Positions 47,601-59,175 of a stretch of 64,000 nt of DNA are shown here, piece after piece. Origin of the DNA: Notospermus geniculatus. Its lineage: Eukaryota > Nemertea > Pilidiophora > Heteronemertea > Lineidae. How positions within the stretch are numbered: position 1 is the first letter of the stretch; the number at the start of each line of letters is the position of its first letter. The stretch spans positions 357,296-421,295 of the forward strand of contig NMRB01000151.1 of assembly GCA_002633025.1 (NCBI GenBank). The letters run 5' to 3'. A program made the translations under genes and the position numbers. Below the pieces are notes generated by a model. That model made no database searches. It worked only from the letters and a program-made list of their open reading frames with translations, and had not been told where the DNA came from.

Positions 47601-48841
47601 AATATCAATATACTTCACCATGGAGAAACGTCACACCCAGACATTAAGAGGTTGCTGAAGAGTTTTGCTGTATCACCAGTGGTGGGAAACATTCTATTGC
47701 AACGTATCATTCACACATGTTTTTATGTGAGATGTACTCAGCTACCTTGTTATTTGTCAGGTTTTCCTTTGAATAAGTCATTGCTTCAGCCTTCATTCTG
47801 ACACTGTGGACTTCAGGCATCGGGAGCTTGGTCCGAATGTCATAACTTGGACATTGAGGCTGTCTTCCTGGTTGTGGATTGGAGATTGAATTTGAAGTTC
47901 TTCCGGAGGACAGCATGCAATTTGAGAGGTTCCAGGATTGGTTTGTTTTGGCTAGGTCTCTCCAAGTAGTTGATGGCACACCATCACTCTAGCAGCTGAT
48001 ATGCCATGTGCTAGAAGGATTCCTTGGGTGTCGTCTTGAACTTCAATCGATGACGTCCCCAAGACAAACTCATTATTTGTTTTAATGCCTTCGAGTTGAG
48101 TTAAGGTAGCGTGCGTCAGTCTCAAATTGAATTATCGGAAATAGATACTAATTTTCTCCACAGCCACTATAATCCACCGTGACTACACCTGCTATAATGG
48201 CGCTAAAAAACGTCCAATCTACCGTCAATCAAAAATCTTACTAAAATGCTCGAGGCTTTGAAAAATGATTAGTCTTGAATATGTGAAATGTCAGACATTT
48301 TAAATTCGGCTCCTGGCAGTGTGGTTTCATTAGAGAAGTTTTCTTCCCTGATAAATCAACATTTATTTATCATCGGTGATTTTCCTTGTCTGGTTCATTT
48401 GTTCATTTGAATATACAACATAAATCTCATGTTTATTGCTATGACATTCTATCTTTCTTGGAAATCATCTGATACGAAATCATCTGCTTGGATAAACTCC
48501 ACAATCCATTTGGTAATACCTTCATTTTTTGCAGCACTTTGACATTTGCCATGTTTATGAAACTCATAATAATAGGTCAGTTCATCATCAGAGAAGGAGA
48601 AATGTGCGCTTACAGCAAACATGAATGTCGAAAGGAAAAAATGTTTTGGTGGTCTTGCTCGGGAGTGGCTAAGAAATGGGATGATCTGATTATGATATTT
48701 TCGTCTAAGACTGCATTCTGAGCATTCATATCATGTCACTTGAGGAATAATCAATGTCTAGCCATGCAGAAGACTTCTTCCTAGTCAGAAAGGTTATGTT
48801 ATTGTGGACAAAGCTGTTGATTTCAAAATGTTGCTGTTTGG

Positions 48842-48940
48842 TGACAGGCAGTGGTGAATCAGTGCTGTTTCCCTTGTCTGCTGACAGGCAGGCAGAATAT
48901 GTCAACAGCACTGATTCACCACTGCCTGTCAGCAGACAAG
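48842..48940. repeat. Overlapping alternative hairpins
   Basis: Arm 48842-48869 (TGACAGGCAGTGGTGAATCA…) is perfectly complementary to 48904-48931. A second arm 48873-48891 (CTTGTCTGCTGACAGGCAG) is perfectly complementary to 48922-48940. The two pairings share 48922-48931, so only one can form at a time. The word TGACAGGCAG occurs at 48842 and 48882 and inverted at 48922-48931, at an even 40-bp spacing. Confidence 0.75.
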
Positions 48941-49112
48941 GCAGTGCTCAGTGGACATTAGACAATCCATGGCTTTCAGGTCATAATCTGTACTACCCAG
49001 TCAATTGCTTTGGGCCAATTCCTTCCTTGTCCACGTAAGCTTTGGTTCCAACTTTTCCAAGTGTGGCTTTGCTGGCTACATTGTTTCTTTTGTCCATTGC
49101 AGACAAGAGTAA

Positions 49113-49210
49113 CATCCTCCCACAGCAGAGTTTTACCTCAATCCTCTTCATCCACTCACTTTGTGTGCAACGGTAGAGGAGTGAGACCAAAGCCTTGCTG
49201 TGGGAGGATG
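49113..49210. repeat. Small MITE, family C
   Basis: CATCCTCCCACAGCAGAG and CTTGCTGTGGGAGGATG form the ends; ATCCTCTTCATCC and GTAGAGGAGTGAGACC are inner pairs. Same family as 1803-1896. Confidence 0.65.
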
Positions 49211-49925
49211 ACCAATTAGGCTTTCAGATCATGGTCTGTGCTGACCTAATCAGTCCCTTCCTCATCATCCCTAAGCCCAACATTCCAATCACACCAGCTG
49301 GTTTTTCGGTGGTTTTCCTGGGCTGAATCCTAATGTAGCTTCTCCAAGCTTCATGATTGACTTGGGACAGCCTCTCATGGAAGGATGATGATGAATGTAA
49401 CCTTTTGGAGGAATCCATCACAAGATCTTTCAGTGGCCTACCATTACCGACCTTACCATTAAGAACTCCACAGAACAACATATCTCCTGCCCTTCCCTGG
49501 TCACTGTGGGCTAGTAATAGGACTCTTCCGGGCGATCAATTATGTTGGGTTGGCATGCCAAGCTGGATTGAAGGCAATCTTTTGCTGTCATGAGGTGACT
49601 TGTGAGAGACATCAACTCCCAGTGGTCCCTGGTTCTCTGATTGTTACCAGGATTGAAAATGACCTGTGGACAGTGGTGGGGTTTTGATGGAGTTTATCAT
49701 TTATTGTCCCTGGGCAATTGGCCTGGATCACAGCCGCACCTTATCCAGCTGAAACTGTGGGACTGGACTTTCATTCCGACAGCTCGTCCTGACGTGAGGC
49801 CTCGTTATCTGACGTGGGGTTTCCTTCAAGGCCTGAGCTTGGCATGGTGAGAGGTGATGGTGCCATCTAGGATGAGTCCATTCAATGAACATGTGGCACC
49901 TTCTGAGGTGTTCAGAGCCTCGCCA

Positions 49926-50097
49926 AATAGGAGCTGTCAGTGAGTTGGCCAATAGGTGTCACTACGGCCCAATTCAACGCATATAGCGGACCCATTCGTT
50001 CTTGATCGAGCACCAATCACGTGGATTTTCCTGTGTATTGGTCCGCTAGAACTTTGCTGCCATCTTTTGGCAATACGCGTGGCTGACTGCTCCTATT
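49926..50097 (-). repeat. MITE family D, reverse orientation
   Basis: AATAGGAGCTGTCAGTGAG at the left and GGCTGACTGCTCCTATT at the right. The internal ATAGCGGACCCA and TTGGTCCGCTAG also face each other. It is reversed relative to the copies at 32084, 38222 and 42066. Confidence 0.7.
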
Positions 50098-50503
50098 CAA
50101 CGCACTCAAAGCATTCCGTGTTCCATCCTCCGTCCCTATGCCAACTAATTACTTTCAACTTGAAATGAATGTATATTGTCCTTCATGTCTGATGCATTCA
50201 CTAACTCCTTGTTGTTCTCCGTCTCGCTATGCTATTGTAATATACCGCCTGAAATTTGTGCATGCTTGACATCAATAATGTTGGAAAATGAAGCACATCT
50301 TTGTAATAAGCATGTCTCGCAGATATTAAAGATTTCAAGTACAGTCTACTAATTAATGCTTCTGCATCAGACTGTAGTGGAGTCCCAAGTTAACCCTTCA
50401 CAAAATATACCTACATGTACTTACTGTGAAATTTCAGGGTGTGTAGTGCAATATTTACCATAAGTACCATGCATGAGTTCTCCTCCATCTTGACGTTATA
50501 GGG

Positions 50504-50656
50504 GTTGGGCTGTCAGACTGGTGCAGTGGAAACGCCAGCACCTCTGAGATCCTGGGTTCAATCTCCATTTGGACCAACTCTTCATGTGATAACGAGGACG
50601 ACTCTCTTTGACAATGCAAGCTTTGTGCGGGCACTCTAGTTTCCTCTTACTATAGG
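50504..50656 (+). mobile_element. tRNA-derived SINE (family 2)
   Basis: A box TGGTGCAGTGG (50519-50529) and B-box-like GGTTCAATCTC (50555-50565), then a body with GACGACTCTCTTTGACAA and a GGGCACTCTAGTTTCCTC motif near the end. It has the same order as the minus-strand copy at 10115-10257. Target duplications were not identified. Confidence 0.75.
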
Positions 50657-50978
50657 CATTGTCGATTGAATTCTGCCTAATGTTGTCTAAAACTGATAAT
50701 GCCGAATTTGTTGCTCAGGACTCAATTCATATTCTAAACCCACGAAGGATTGCTACATTAAGGAGAGCGAACACTGGCAATCCCCTGAACCTCAGGATGA
50801 GCCTCCCTACACTTGATATCAGTTTATACACCCTCGCTGCCTCCACCGAGTTCGCTGTTGTGATGCATTACAGTGGAGAATTAGGAATTTTAAACCGCTG
50901 ATGTAGTCATTGGAGATTTGCTTTGACAGGCAGTGCAGATGAGCTCTGGTGCTATCTGGGATTAGGATTAGAGAGCAA

Positions 50979-51322
50979 TGTAGCTTATTGCCTTTAGATT
51001 CCCATGAATTGAAAGGATTACATAATGTAACAAGAAGTTTGCTATATGGCAAATTGTATTCTGAAAATATGTATAAAATACAGATAATGATAATTAAAAG
51101 ATGACATTTGCACCTATCTTAAAGTTCAGCATGAGGAAAAATTTATCAAAATGTAGCTTATTGCCTTTAGATGAATTGAAAGGATTACATAATGTAACAG
51201 GAAGTTTGCTTACCAGAAGTTTGCTATATGGCAAATTGTACTCTGAAAATTCATATAAAATACAGATAAAAGACGACATTTGGACCTATCTTAGTTCAGC
51301 ATGAAGAAAAGTTGATCAAAAT
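50979..51322 (+). repeat. Direct tandem duplication, two ~172-bp units
   Basis: AATGTAGCTTATTGCCTTTA begins both units (50979 and 51151). They share GGATTACATAATGTAACA, AAGTTTGCTATATGGCAAAT and ACCTATCTTA…GTTCAGCATGA. Differences are small indels, including an extra AGGAAGTTTGCTTACC in the second. Confidence 0.8.
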
Positions 51323-53103
51323 GTGCTCAACCATGTTTGGTACCAAACCCGTCATCTCAATTGAGTTAATTAATGATATGGTCGTATTTTAAGTTTGCGG
51401 CCCCTTTCCCTCCATACCTTAATTGACTAACAAGCCCGTGAGGTATTCTTACAATAGATCAGATGGTACTATGTATCTTCCATCAATTAGTCACGACATT
51501 GTGTCTCTAATCTTCATCAGATGATACCAAGAGTTATCTAGCCCCATCTGAACCTGTTACAAGTATCTCTGGTTACCATGGTTACAAAATGGAAATTGAT
51601 TAGATCAGCTATTCATCAATTCTGTCGAGTTGACTTCTTAGGGAAAGGAATTTGCTAATTACTTCTGATTTCTCTTTGATTGGTTCCTGCAGCTCTCCTC
51701 TCCAAATGGATGCTGCATCTCCACTTGTGATAAGTGGGGGTGTAGCTGATTACAGTAACACCTATACTGTACACTAAAGTGTGCTTGGTAATACAAGATC
51801 CAGCTATTCCTTCAATCAGTGACACTCCCTCTGATCTTCAGTTGTGATCAGCGGAAGTGTAGTTGATTGCACAAATAGCTCGATTTCTTCCGACAAAGTA
51901 CACTTTGGGGACCCACGACCCGACAGGCGGCACTGCGAATGTAAGACCTGATAGAAGTTAAAACGTGGTGAAACAAAGCAATCACGTCATATCAGGACGT
52001 CCTTTACACCACCACTGGGCGAAAACCAGCAGGTCTTATGCTTGCTGGGCCACCACATGGAATATTCCTGCGGATTTCTCATTACATGAAACCTTGTTCT
52101 AACTAAACTGCCTTCTATCAGTCACTGAAGGCAGGCCAGATCTCTCCCATCACACAGAACTCATGAAACAGTGGTGGCAAGTTTCAGCCTCCCTTCATGT
52201 CAAAACCATTTGTTGGTTTTCTAGCAATAACCCTTTTCATCTATTCAGCAGAATCCATGGAGTGTTCCATCTGGGCTCAGGCTCAATCCTGATCTTGTCT
52301 CCACTTCTGACCACATCTTTAACATTCTGTCATTACGAAATGACATCCGGTGACACGAGTTCTTCCGGCATTTCACCTCAGCAGGATGTCCACTTTGTCA
52401 CTCCTGTGATGGCGTCATGGAGCGTAATCTTCTGTCAGATGAAACACTAATTCCACAAATGAAAAAAGATTTCGTGAATTAGTCGGCACCGTGACACTAA
52501 TGATTTATCCAAAACACATAATCTGAAACTTCTGCGTATGACATCTAACTTCTGGGAAATTTGGCTAATTTTCCTGTTACTTTTGCCTAGGAGTGCAATT
52601 TAGTCTCTTTCATTGTGTTCATTGTGTAGGCGGGTATAGAATTCTCTATGTAGTAATTAACCTATTCACCCGACATTCTGGCTAAAAAACGGTAATGATG
52701 ACTGAAATTCATGGCAACGTCTGTAGGAAATTAGGACCACGCAAGCTGAATAATTTCATTTTGATCCAGGGGTGTTGATATAGATTCGTGCTACCTATTG
52801 GTGGAGATGCCTTTTAGTCAGTCACGAATTGGCTTTCTGTTCCAAAATGATGAGTTTTTTGTGTGTCAAATTTTTTAAAAGAAGTTTGTAAAGTTTCATT
52901 TTAGGGGTTTATCACGGTAATGAAGAAGTGTTCATCATTCGTTGACACGTTCTCCTGTCTTGTTGGAGAAATCTGATCATATGTTTCAAACTTGACCTTT
53001 ACCTTCTAAACTTTTTCACATCCTATTCCCCAACTAACTGCAACATTTGTAAACATGAAAGTTCCAAGATGAAGCCCTCAGAATCATTGGTTTAATCGGT
53101 TTA

Positions 53104-53125
53104 NNNNNNNNNNNNNNNNNNNNNN
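53104..53125. other. Assembly gap, 22 undetermined bases, beside poly-C
   Basis: 22 Ns followed directly by a run of about 13 C, so the gap probably reflects sequencing difficulty at the homopolymer. Confidence 0.97.
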
Positions 53126-56100
53126 GCCCCCCCCCCCCCCGACCTGAGCCAACGGATATCTAATCTGACAATATGAAATGGATTTTCATTAGCATTGATC
53201 TGAGCACTTAATATAGTGGCGCCCTCGGGCACTCGACCTGTTACTTGTCATCGAATTCAATAAATCATTAGAGAAAATCATTAAGTTTGCTTGGTCATGT
53301 ACTGGCTGGCTTGGTACATACGCAGTTTGTGCGACATGATACGAGGTTGATATGAAGCTAATACAGGCATGTTGATTGCACTGAACTGGAAAATAAATGA
53401 AGGTGAAGTTTAGACGTCGATTTCAAAATTGGACTGACAATTCATTGGTGGCATTTAATCAAATGTTGATACCTTTAAAACACGAAATTGGATTCGTTGC
53501 TCCGTATGCAGTTTTAATCCTTGATTATTTTTCTTTTCTTCCCCGGTGTTCAAATTAGTTATCAGCGGAAAAAAATTGTTGCAAAACTCTCATCCAACTT
53601 CCATCAGCTAATTGCACAAAATGTCACCAAGGCGCTGCTGCCGTCACTGTCTCGTATTGTTAATGAGATGTGGCCAATAAGAAAACCTGTTGATTCTCTC
53701 TTGATAAGAAATAGAGAACTTCCTACGCATTGTTACAGAATGGGGAAAAACTTGTTGCTTCTGGTTGATGTTCATGTCTTAAAGGGAGTGTAGACTCACT
53801 GCTTTATGTGCCATGTTTTGGTTTGTCAACTGAATACCAGATGGGGCTGTCCATCAAATTGTCCAAAACGGATACTTTAAACCCATATCATGCAAGAGTG
53901 AAACCATCCTTGGCAGCAGTGGTGAGCCAGTGGTGCCATCTGGCTTCAAAGTGTCAAACAATTGTGTGCCACCATGACATTTCTCTGCAGAGTGATCCCA
54001 ATAGAATGTCCTGCATAAAAACTGTGTGATGGGGAACATTTGGCTCTAATGGCATGAATAGGGGGCACTGCCAGAGAAATCTTCCTAAAACCGTTCATGT
54101 TATAGTCCCAAGTCAATTTCCTTGTGAAAGGAATAGTATTGCTCAGGACCACTAGTGGAGTGGACCACTTTCTTTCCTTTCACTCCAGGAACAAGTTTAT
54201 TGGCCCACACTTGTAAGACGATGTTACAAAAGATTCCCTTGTTCTATTCATTCTCTATTCTTCAGGACTCTCTTTTATTGTGCCACCCTGTAGAGTTCCT
54301 TTGATCAGGCCCATCCTGTCTCAGGCTGTTGCTGTCTTTGGCAACTCATTCCATATAATTAGTTCCATAATTCCTTTGGGCATCCTTAATCAAGGGGCTC
54401 AGTCTGTATCCTCCCTTGGAAATACGGATCTTTAATTGATGTTTTTGAAATCATTCATGCACAAACCACAACATCGATTAATATTCTTAAAGAAGAGCCA
54501 GTAATTGTCTATGGAACAACTCATTATGATATTGTTCTTAAAGTTGATAATATAAATGAGAGGACTGGGGATACGCTTGCCAAGAATAGAAGTGCATCGC
54601 CTTCCGTGAACAATTTTCTGTCGAGAATTCAATTATGGTGCATAATGATGTTGTGGTGGTAAAAAATGATGATAATTTTATGAATATTGATGTTGGGGTT
54701 TGGAGTTGGAAATGATGGCGTGGTTTTGAGGGGTTGTTCAATCGTCATATTGTCAGTGTTAGATAAGTTGTATGCATATCGCCTTGATCATCAGAACCCT
54801 GTCTCAGCAGACACAGCTGTTAGGACACCCCTCCACTATGGACCCAAGCTAAAGGTTTATTTCCATAACAGCGGTTTCCACTGGCATCTGTCCATAGTTG
54901 CAATGTCTGGAACACTTTACCTGTTGTATTGCAAGGTGAAAACCATGCGATAAGTGGTGGAACTTAAAATTGCTGCAGTGGAAATGGGCCTGAGCACCTC
55001 TCTGTTCAGAAAAAAAACATTTCCAATAACAATAATGTCCTTGTTGTTGAAGGTTCATCTCTGATGATGACCGTTGTCAGACATCCAGGAATACTCTGGT
55101 GTTCGGACTCATCACCATATATTCTGACCCACTGTGGGAAGTTAGCAATGCGACTGATGAAAATGACAAACTCGACATGGTTTTCAGATAGCTCCTGCTC
55201 TGTAGTGTGCTCCTGAAAGAAAGCTGATTGACCAGTCCCAGAGTAAGAATCTTACAATCCATGCCGGTCTAGAACTATGATGAGTCCGAAGAACTCGATC
55301 CTCATGGGTTCAGTAAGTTCTCTGTGATAACCACACGTTCTCTAAAAAGACCCATCCGCCGTCAAAGCAATTATTCATCACAGTCCGGTCTGGACTTGCC
55401 CGAGCGGGAAGAAAAATATGCATATTTCATCCATGTTAAACGTGTCCGATGAAGCTTCGTTATCCGAGACCCCTGGACGCAGTTTATTCCACTGTCTGGA
55501 TGGATCAGTCGGGCCGTGTATTTAGGCGGGTGGCCTGGCTGCGTCTGCTTGTTTCAGCAAGTGGCATTAACATGTTGAATGGGTCATGGCTGGAGACATG
55601 TCATTTGCAGTGTGTGTGCGCTGATGTATATTGGGACAAATTTCTTGGAAATACGGTGGAACCACCCTTAGTAGACTCCAAGCCAGGTCCATCGATAAAC
55701 AACCAACTTAATTCTTGCGAGGTGATGTTGAAAGACATTCACAATATTGAGGTCTCATAGAATATACATGTATTGGTGTGAGATTAATCTCAGTAAAAGC
55801 ATTGCTGATGTTGCAAAAATAAAGTGGTTTTCATGCCTGCATTTCCATTTTGTGCACAACAAGGTGATAGATAATTCTCCCACGATCTCGCCGGCGCCAA
55901 TTCATGAAATAAATCGTCTTTATTTCTTGGAAAATGGATTGATTATGACTCAACCTGCGCATTAATTCACTTTTGAAAAATGAGGTTTGTGCAGGGTATT
56001 TCAATGTTCAGAACGTGTCCTCAAAGTATATCAAAGTCTTGATACTCTGTCAATTGGTTAAATTTGTGGAAATCTGTGAGATTTGAATCTAATCATCTGT

Positions 56101-56323
56101 CCATTTGAAACAAAACATCATCATGTGCCTAGTCTGGCGAAACGACAGTTGAACCTCCCTTTATGGACACCTCTGCAAACATGACACCTCTCTTTCAAGG
56201 ACAGCAGAGTTTTGTCCCAAATTGGTCACGTCTGTTCATTTTGACCTCTATATTAAGGACACCTCTCTATTAGGCCAACACTGGCCGGCCCCAAAGGTGT
56301 CCTCAGTGGAGACATTCCACTGC

Positions 56324-56411
56324 ACATCCTGAAGAAATCAGGTCCTCTTAGCATCGTTCCCTTGTGCGAGCTCAGGAGTGATGCTAAAAGGACCTGATTG
56401 CTTCAGGATGT
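56324..56411. repeat. 88-nt hairpin
   Basis: ACATCCTGAAG…AATCAGGTCCT…TTAGCATC pairs with GATGCTAAAAGGACCTGATT…CTTCAGGATGT over about 32 positions with a few internal mismatches and a ~24-nt loop. Size and bulges resemble a small-RNA precursor, but a short foldback element is equally possible. Confidence 0.6.
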
Positions 56412-57487
56412 CACCTGATAGGAGGACACAGAATGTGGAGAGGTCAACCTGTTGATTGCTTCCCCATCCAATCCTCCAGAGTTCATCAGTGATTCATTTG
56501 TGGTAATGGAGAGAGATAGCATGAAGAACCTGATAACCTCACGATGGCCTGATCAGAAGGACCAACATGTGCCGAGAAAACCCTCTGGTGATCCTGCCAT
56601 CGGGCTTATTCTCTGTAAGTGAGAAGAAATGAAAAAATTAATCAAGAGCTGGACAATTACATGAAAAGATGGACATGCGGAGAGAACTGGTGTGGTAGGA
56701 ATTATAGTCTCTACGAGCTATTGTCCAAGTATCATTGCCCCAGTAGAAGATGGCAGATTATGTCAACACCAAACATCACATCCCCTTTGCCATATAAATG
56801 AGGTTTTCAATAGAGGCAGTTAAATTCTGGACTGGCTCATCCTGCATTACCAAGTTCAGTCTGGACTTGTTTCCTTAATAGAGAGGTTCCTCCTGGCAGA
56901 GGTCTCCTCAAAGAGAGGTCCCGGTGTATTTGTCAGAGCAGTTGGATGCTGCGTGGAGAGTACCATTTCACCGTAGACGTCATCTCATCGATTCCTTCTC
57001 GCGCACTCGAGCGCTGCATTCCGAATGCCAAGCAGAACGTTACCATGGATGGTGCTTGGTTTCCATGGCAACCAGAGTCTCTGATGAGTCATCAAACTGT
57101 AGTTCTATGCCGTGGTTTCTAATGTCGGCTGCAGGAGCACTTCTCATTGGTGATTGGATCGGTGGTTTTCCACTTATTCTGACGTCACATGATTGGCCAT
57201 TGAACAGATAACAGGACTTGGGAAATGAGTCTAGACCAGTTTCTATTGTTGATTTCAGAGTGATATGAGTAGCTCAATGGTAATTATTATGAATCATTGC
57301 GAGGGGGAGACAAACTGTTGACAAAGATGAAAATCTTTTCCATTCAACGGAAGAAGAGTTGATGCAGTTTTTGCAGACTCAAATATAGTTGAGATTGTCT
57401 GTGCAGGGAACCTTTGACTCACTGATGCTGTCCTTAATTGAGAGGTGTCCTGATAAGTTCTTTGAGTGACATTTTAGATAGGTGAAA

Positions 57488-57567
57488 CTAAACATGAGAA
57501 AATTCTTTGGTTACTCTATCTACATTTATTTGTAGATAGAGTAACCAAAGAATTTTCTCATGTTTAG
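57488..57567. repeat. Perfect 37-bp inverted repeat with 6-nt loop
   Basis: Arms 57488-57524 and 57531-57567 are exact reverse complements; the loop is TTTATT. It interrupts a tandem AGGTGTCCT-type unit. The absence of any mismatch points to a very recent insertion, strong constraint, or a cloning/assembly foldback artefact. Confidence 0.85.
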
Positions 57568-58445
57568 GTGTCCTGATCACCAAGGTCATGTTGAATAGAC
57601 ATGAATCAGACTGAACTTCATTGTCCTGAATAGAGAGGTATCCTCGGAGTGATGCTGTCCATAATTGAGAGGTGTCCTGATTACCAAGGTCAAAATGAAT
57701 TGACATGATGACTTTGGGACTGGAAGTTTATGCCCTCAGTAGAGAGTCCTTCTGAATGATGCTGTCCATAATTGATAGGTGTTCTGATTACAGAGGTCAA
57801 AATGAATTGATGTGATGAATCTAGGACTGAACTTTGGTGTCTGTATTAGAGAGGTGTCCTCCTGACAGAGGTGCCTGCTAATTGAGGTTTCCCTGTACGT
57901 CATTCTTGTACATTCCAACTCCTCTCAAATCCTGATGTTTATGTGGGTAGTTGTTCCTGAACTCTGTGAAGTTTGGGCAAAAAGCCAAAGTTTGGCGATC
58001 ACTGAATTGATATTTGTTTGGGAAAGGAACTGAGCTTATTACCATCACTTGATGTTTATTTATATTCTGTTTCATCTTGAAATAGAAAGTTCAAAATCGC
58101 TTGGCAAAAATCGAAATGTCAAAACCATTACATCACTGAAATATCTTCAGGCGATTACCGTACAGGAAGTAACATTACTTGTTGTTAGAGACAAAATCTG
58201 ATTGTCATGTGAGATAGTGTAGCTAGTTTCTCACAGGGTGTTCCGTGATGATGGAAAAACTATTGTTATACTAGTAATTGTGGATGTTATTTAGAACATT
58301 TCCTGTGGCAGTTTAACTTGATGGTAGAATAGAATGTCAGCAGTGTCTGGTTTGCTCTGCTGTTTGTCTGTCAACATGTTTGTGAAGAATTTTGCTACCA
58401 ATTGTTGAATCTTGCGAAATAATTTGAAGAAATCTTATCAATCTA

Positions 58446-58564
58446 AATCTGTGTGTACCGGACACCCGGAATGCAGAAGCGGTATATGCTGTGCATTTTC
58501 GCATACAACTTATTGCTTCCACATCCCGTATACCACGTTCCGGATGTCTGGTAAACGCAGCTTT
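58446..58564. repeat. 119-bp MITE with possible TA duplication
   Basis: The left end AATCTGTGTGTACCGGACAC and the inverted right end AAGCTGCGTTTACCAGACAT match over about 26 bp including CCGGAA. TA flanks both ends (58444-58445 and 58565-58566), as for Tc1/mariner elements, but TA is too short to be decisive. Confidence 0.6.
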
Positions 58565-59106
58565 ACACAACAGCTGGATATTTCTTCACAACATCATGAT
58601 ATCCCATTTTGGGCAGGATATTCACCCATACTGAAGTTCATCATGTCACTGCATGTTGTGAGTCCCATTCTGTGGCAGAAGGGATGAGGGCTCTTTGATA
58701 AAACTATGGCAGACAATACATGTCCCTTCTTTGACCCTTTGAAATGAGTTCCTTTCCCAGGGGGTCGTCATCAACTATTGATATTGACACAAGTCTTGTA
58801 TGACCTCTTTGAACTGAGGCCATTTCACCATAACTTGACCTGGTAAATGTGCCTTTATCTGTACATCGTGCTACTGTTTTGTTGTTCCTGGGTGTTGCCG
58901 CTTGACGTCAGGAGGAATCGAGGAAGGAACCAATGACTCTGATTACATAAGCCAGATCGATTACATCGTGAGTCATTGTGCAACACTGTGAGGTGACTTA
59001 ATCAATGATGTCTATGATGTTGCAGGGATAAAGTCAGGTCGGAAGTCCCCAGAATTATCAAGACCTGTACATCACATGGATTTGTGACAGTCGGCTAGCC
59101 AGTAAT

Positions 59107-59175
59107 AATGATTAAATAAGTGGCTTTTATATAGCGTCTTTTTGCTGCAGTGTCAAAGGCGCTTCACATTACCAC
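59107..59175 (+). repeat. Short dispersed-repeat motif (AGCGTCTTT…AAAGGCGCT)
   Basis: TTTTATATAGCGTCTTTTTG followed by CAAAGGCGCTTCACATTACC is a motif I recall as common in marine invertebrate repeats; here it forms a small imperfect hairpin. It precedes the GC-richer open stretch at 59435-59685. Confidence 0.35.

Larger units (their letters stand above)
56146..57898 (+). repeat. AGGTGTCC-family repeat cluster
   Basis: Opens CAGTTGAACCTCCCTTTATG and closes AATTGAGGTTTCCCTGTAC, resembling the ends of the element at 3821-4013. In between are repeated words: GACACCTCTCT (56180-56275), AGAGAGGT(T/G)…CCTCCTGGCAGAGGT (56880-56910), and ATTGAGAGGTGTCCTGAT…AGGTCAAAATGAATTGA (57570-57800, several units). 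The stretch 56430-56870 and 56930-57425 is mostly unrelated. It may be one element expanded by tandem units and broken by insertions. Confidence 0.5.

Noticed and set aside
53541-53793. Open + strand stretch with a plausible amphipathic peptide (LSSNFHQLIAQNV…)
   Set aside because: I could not tie it to the FEZ C-terminal region or any other family, and there is no convincing donor site.
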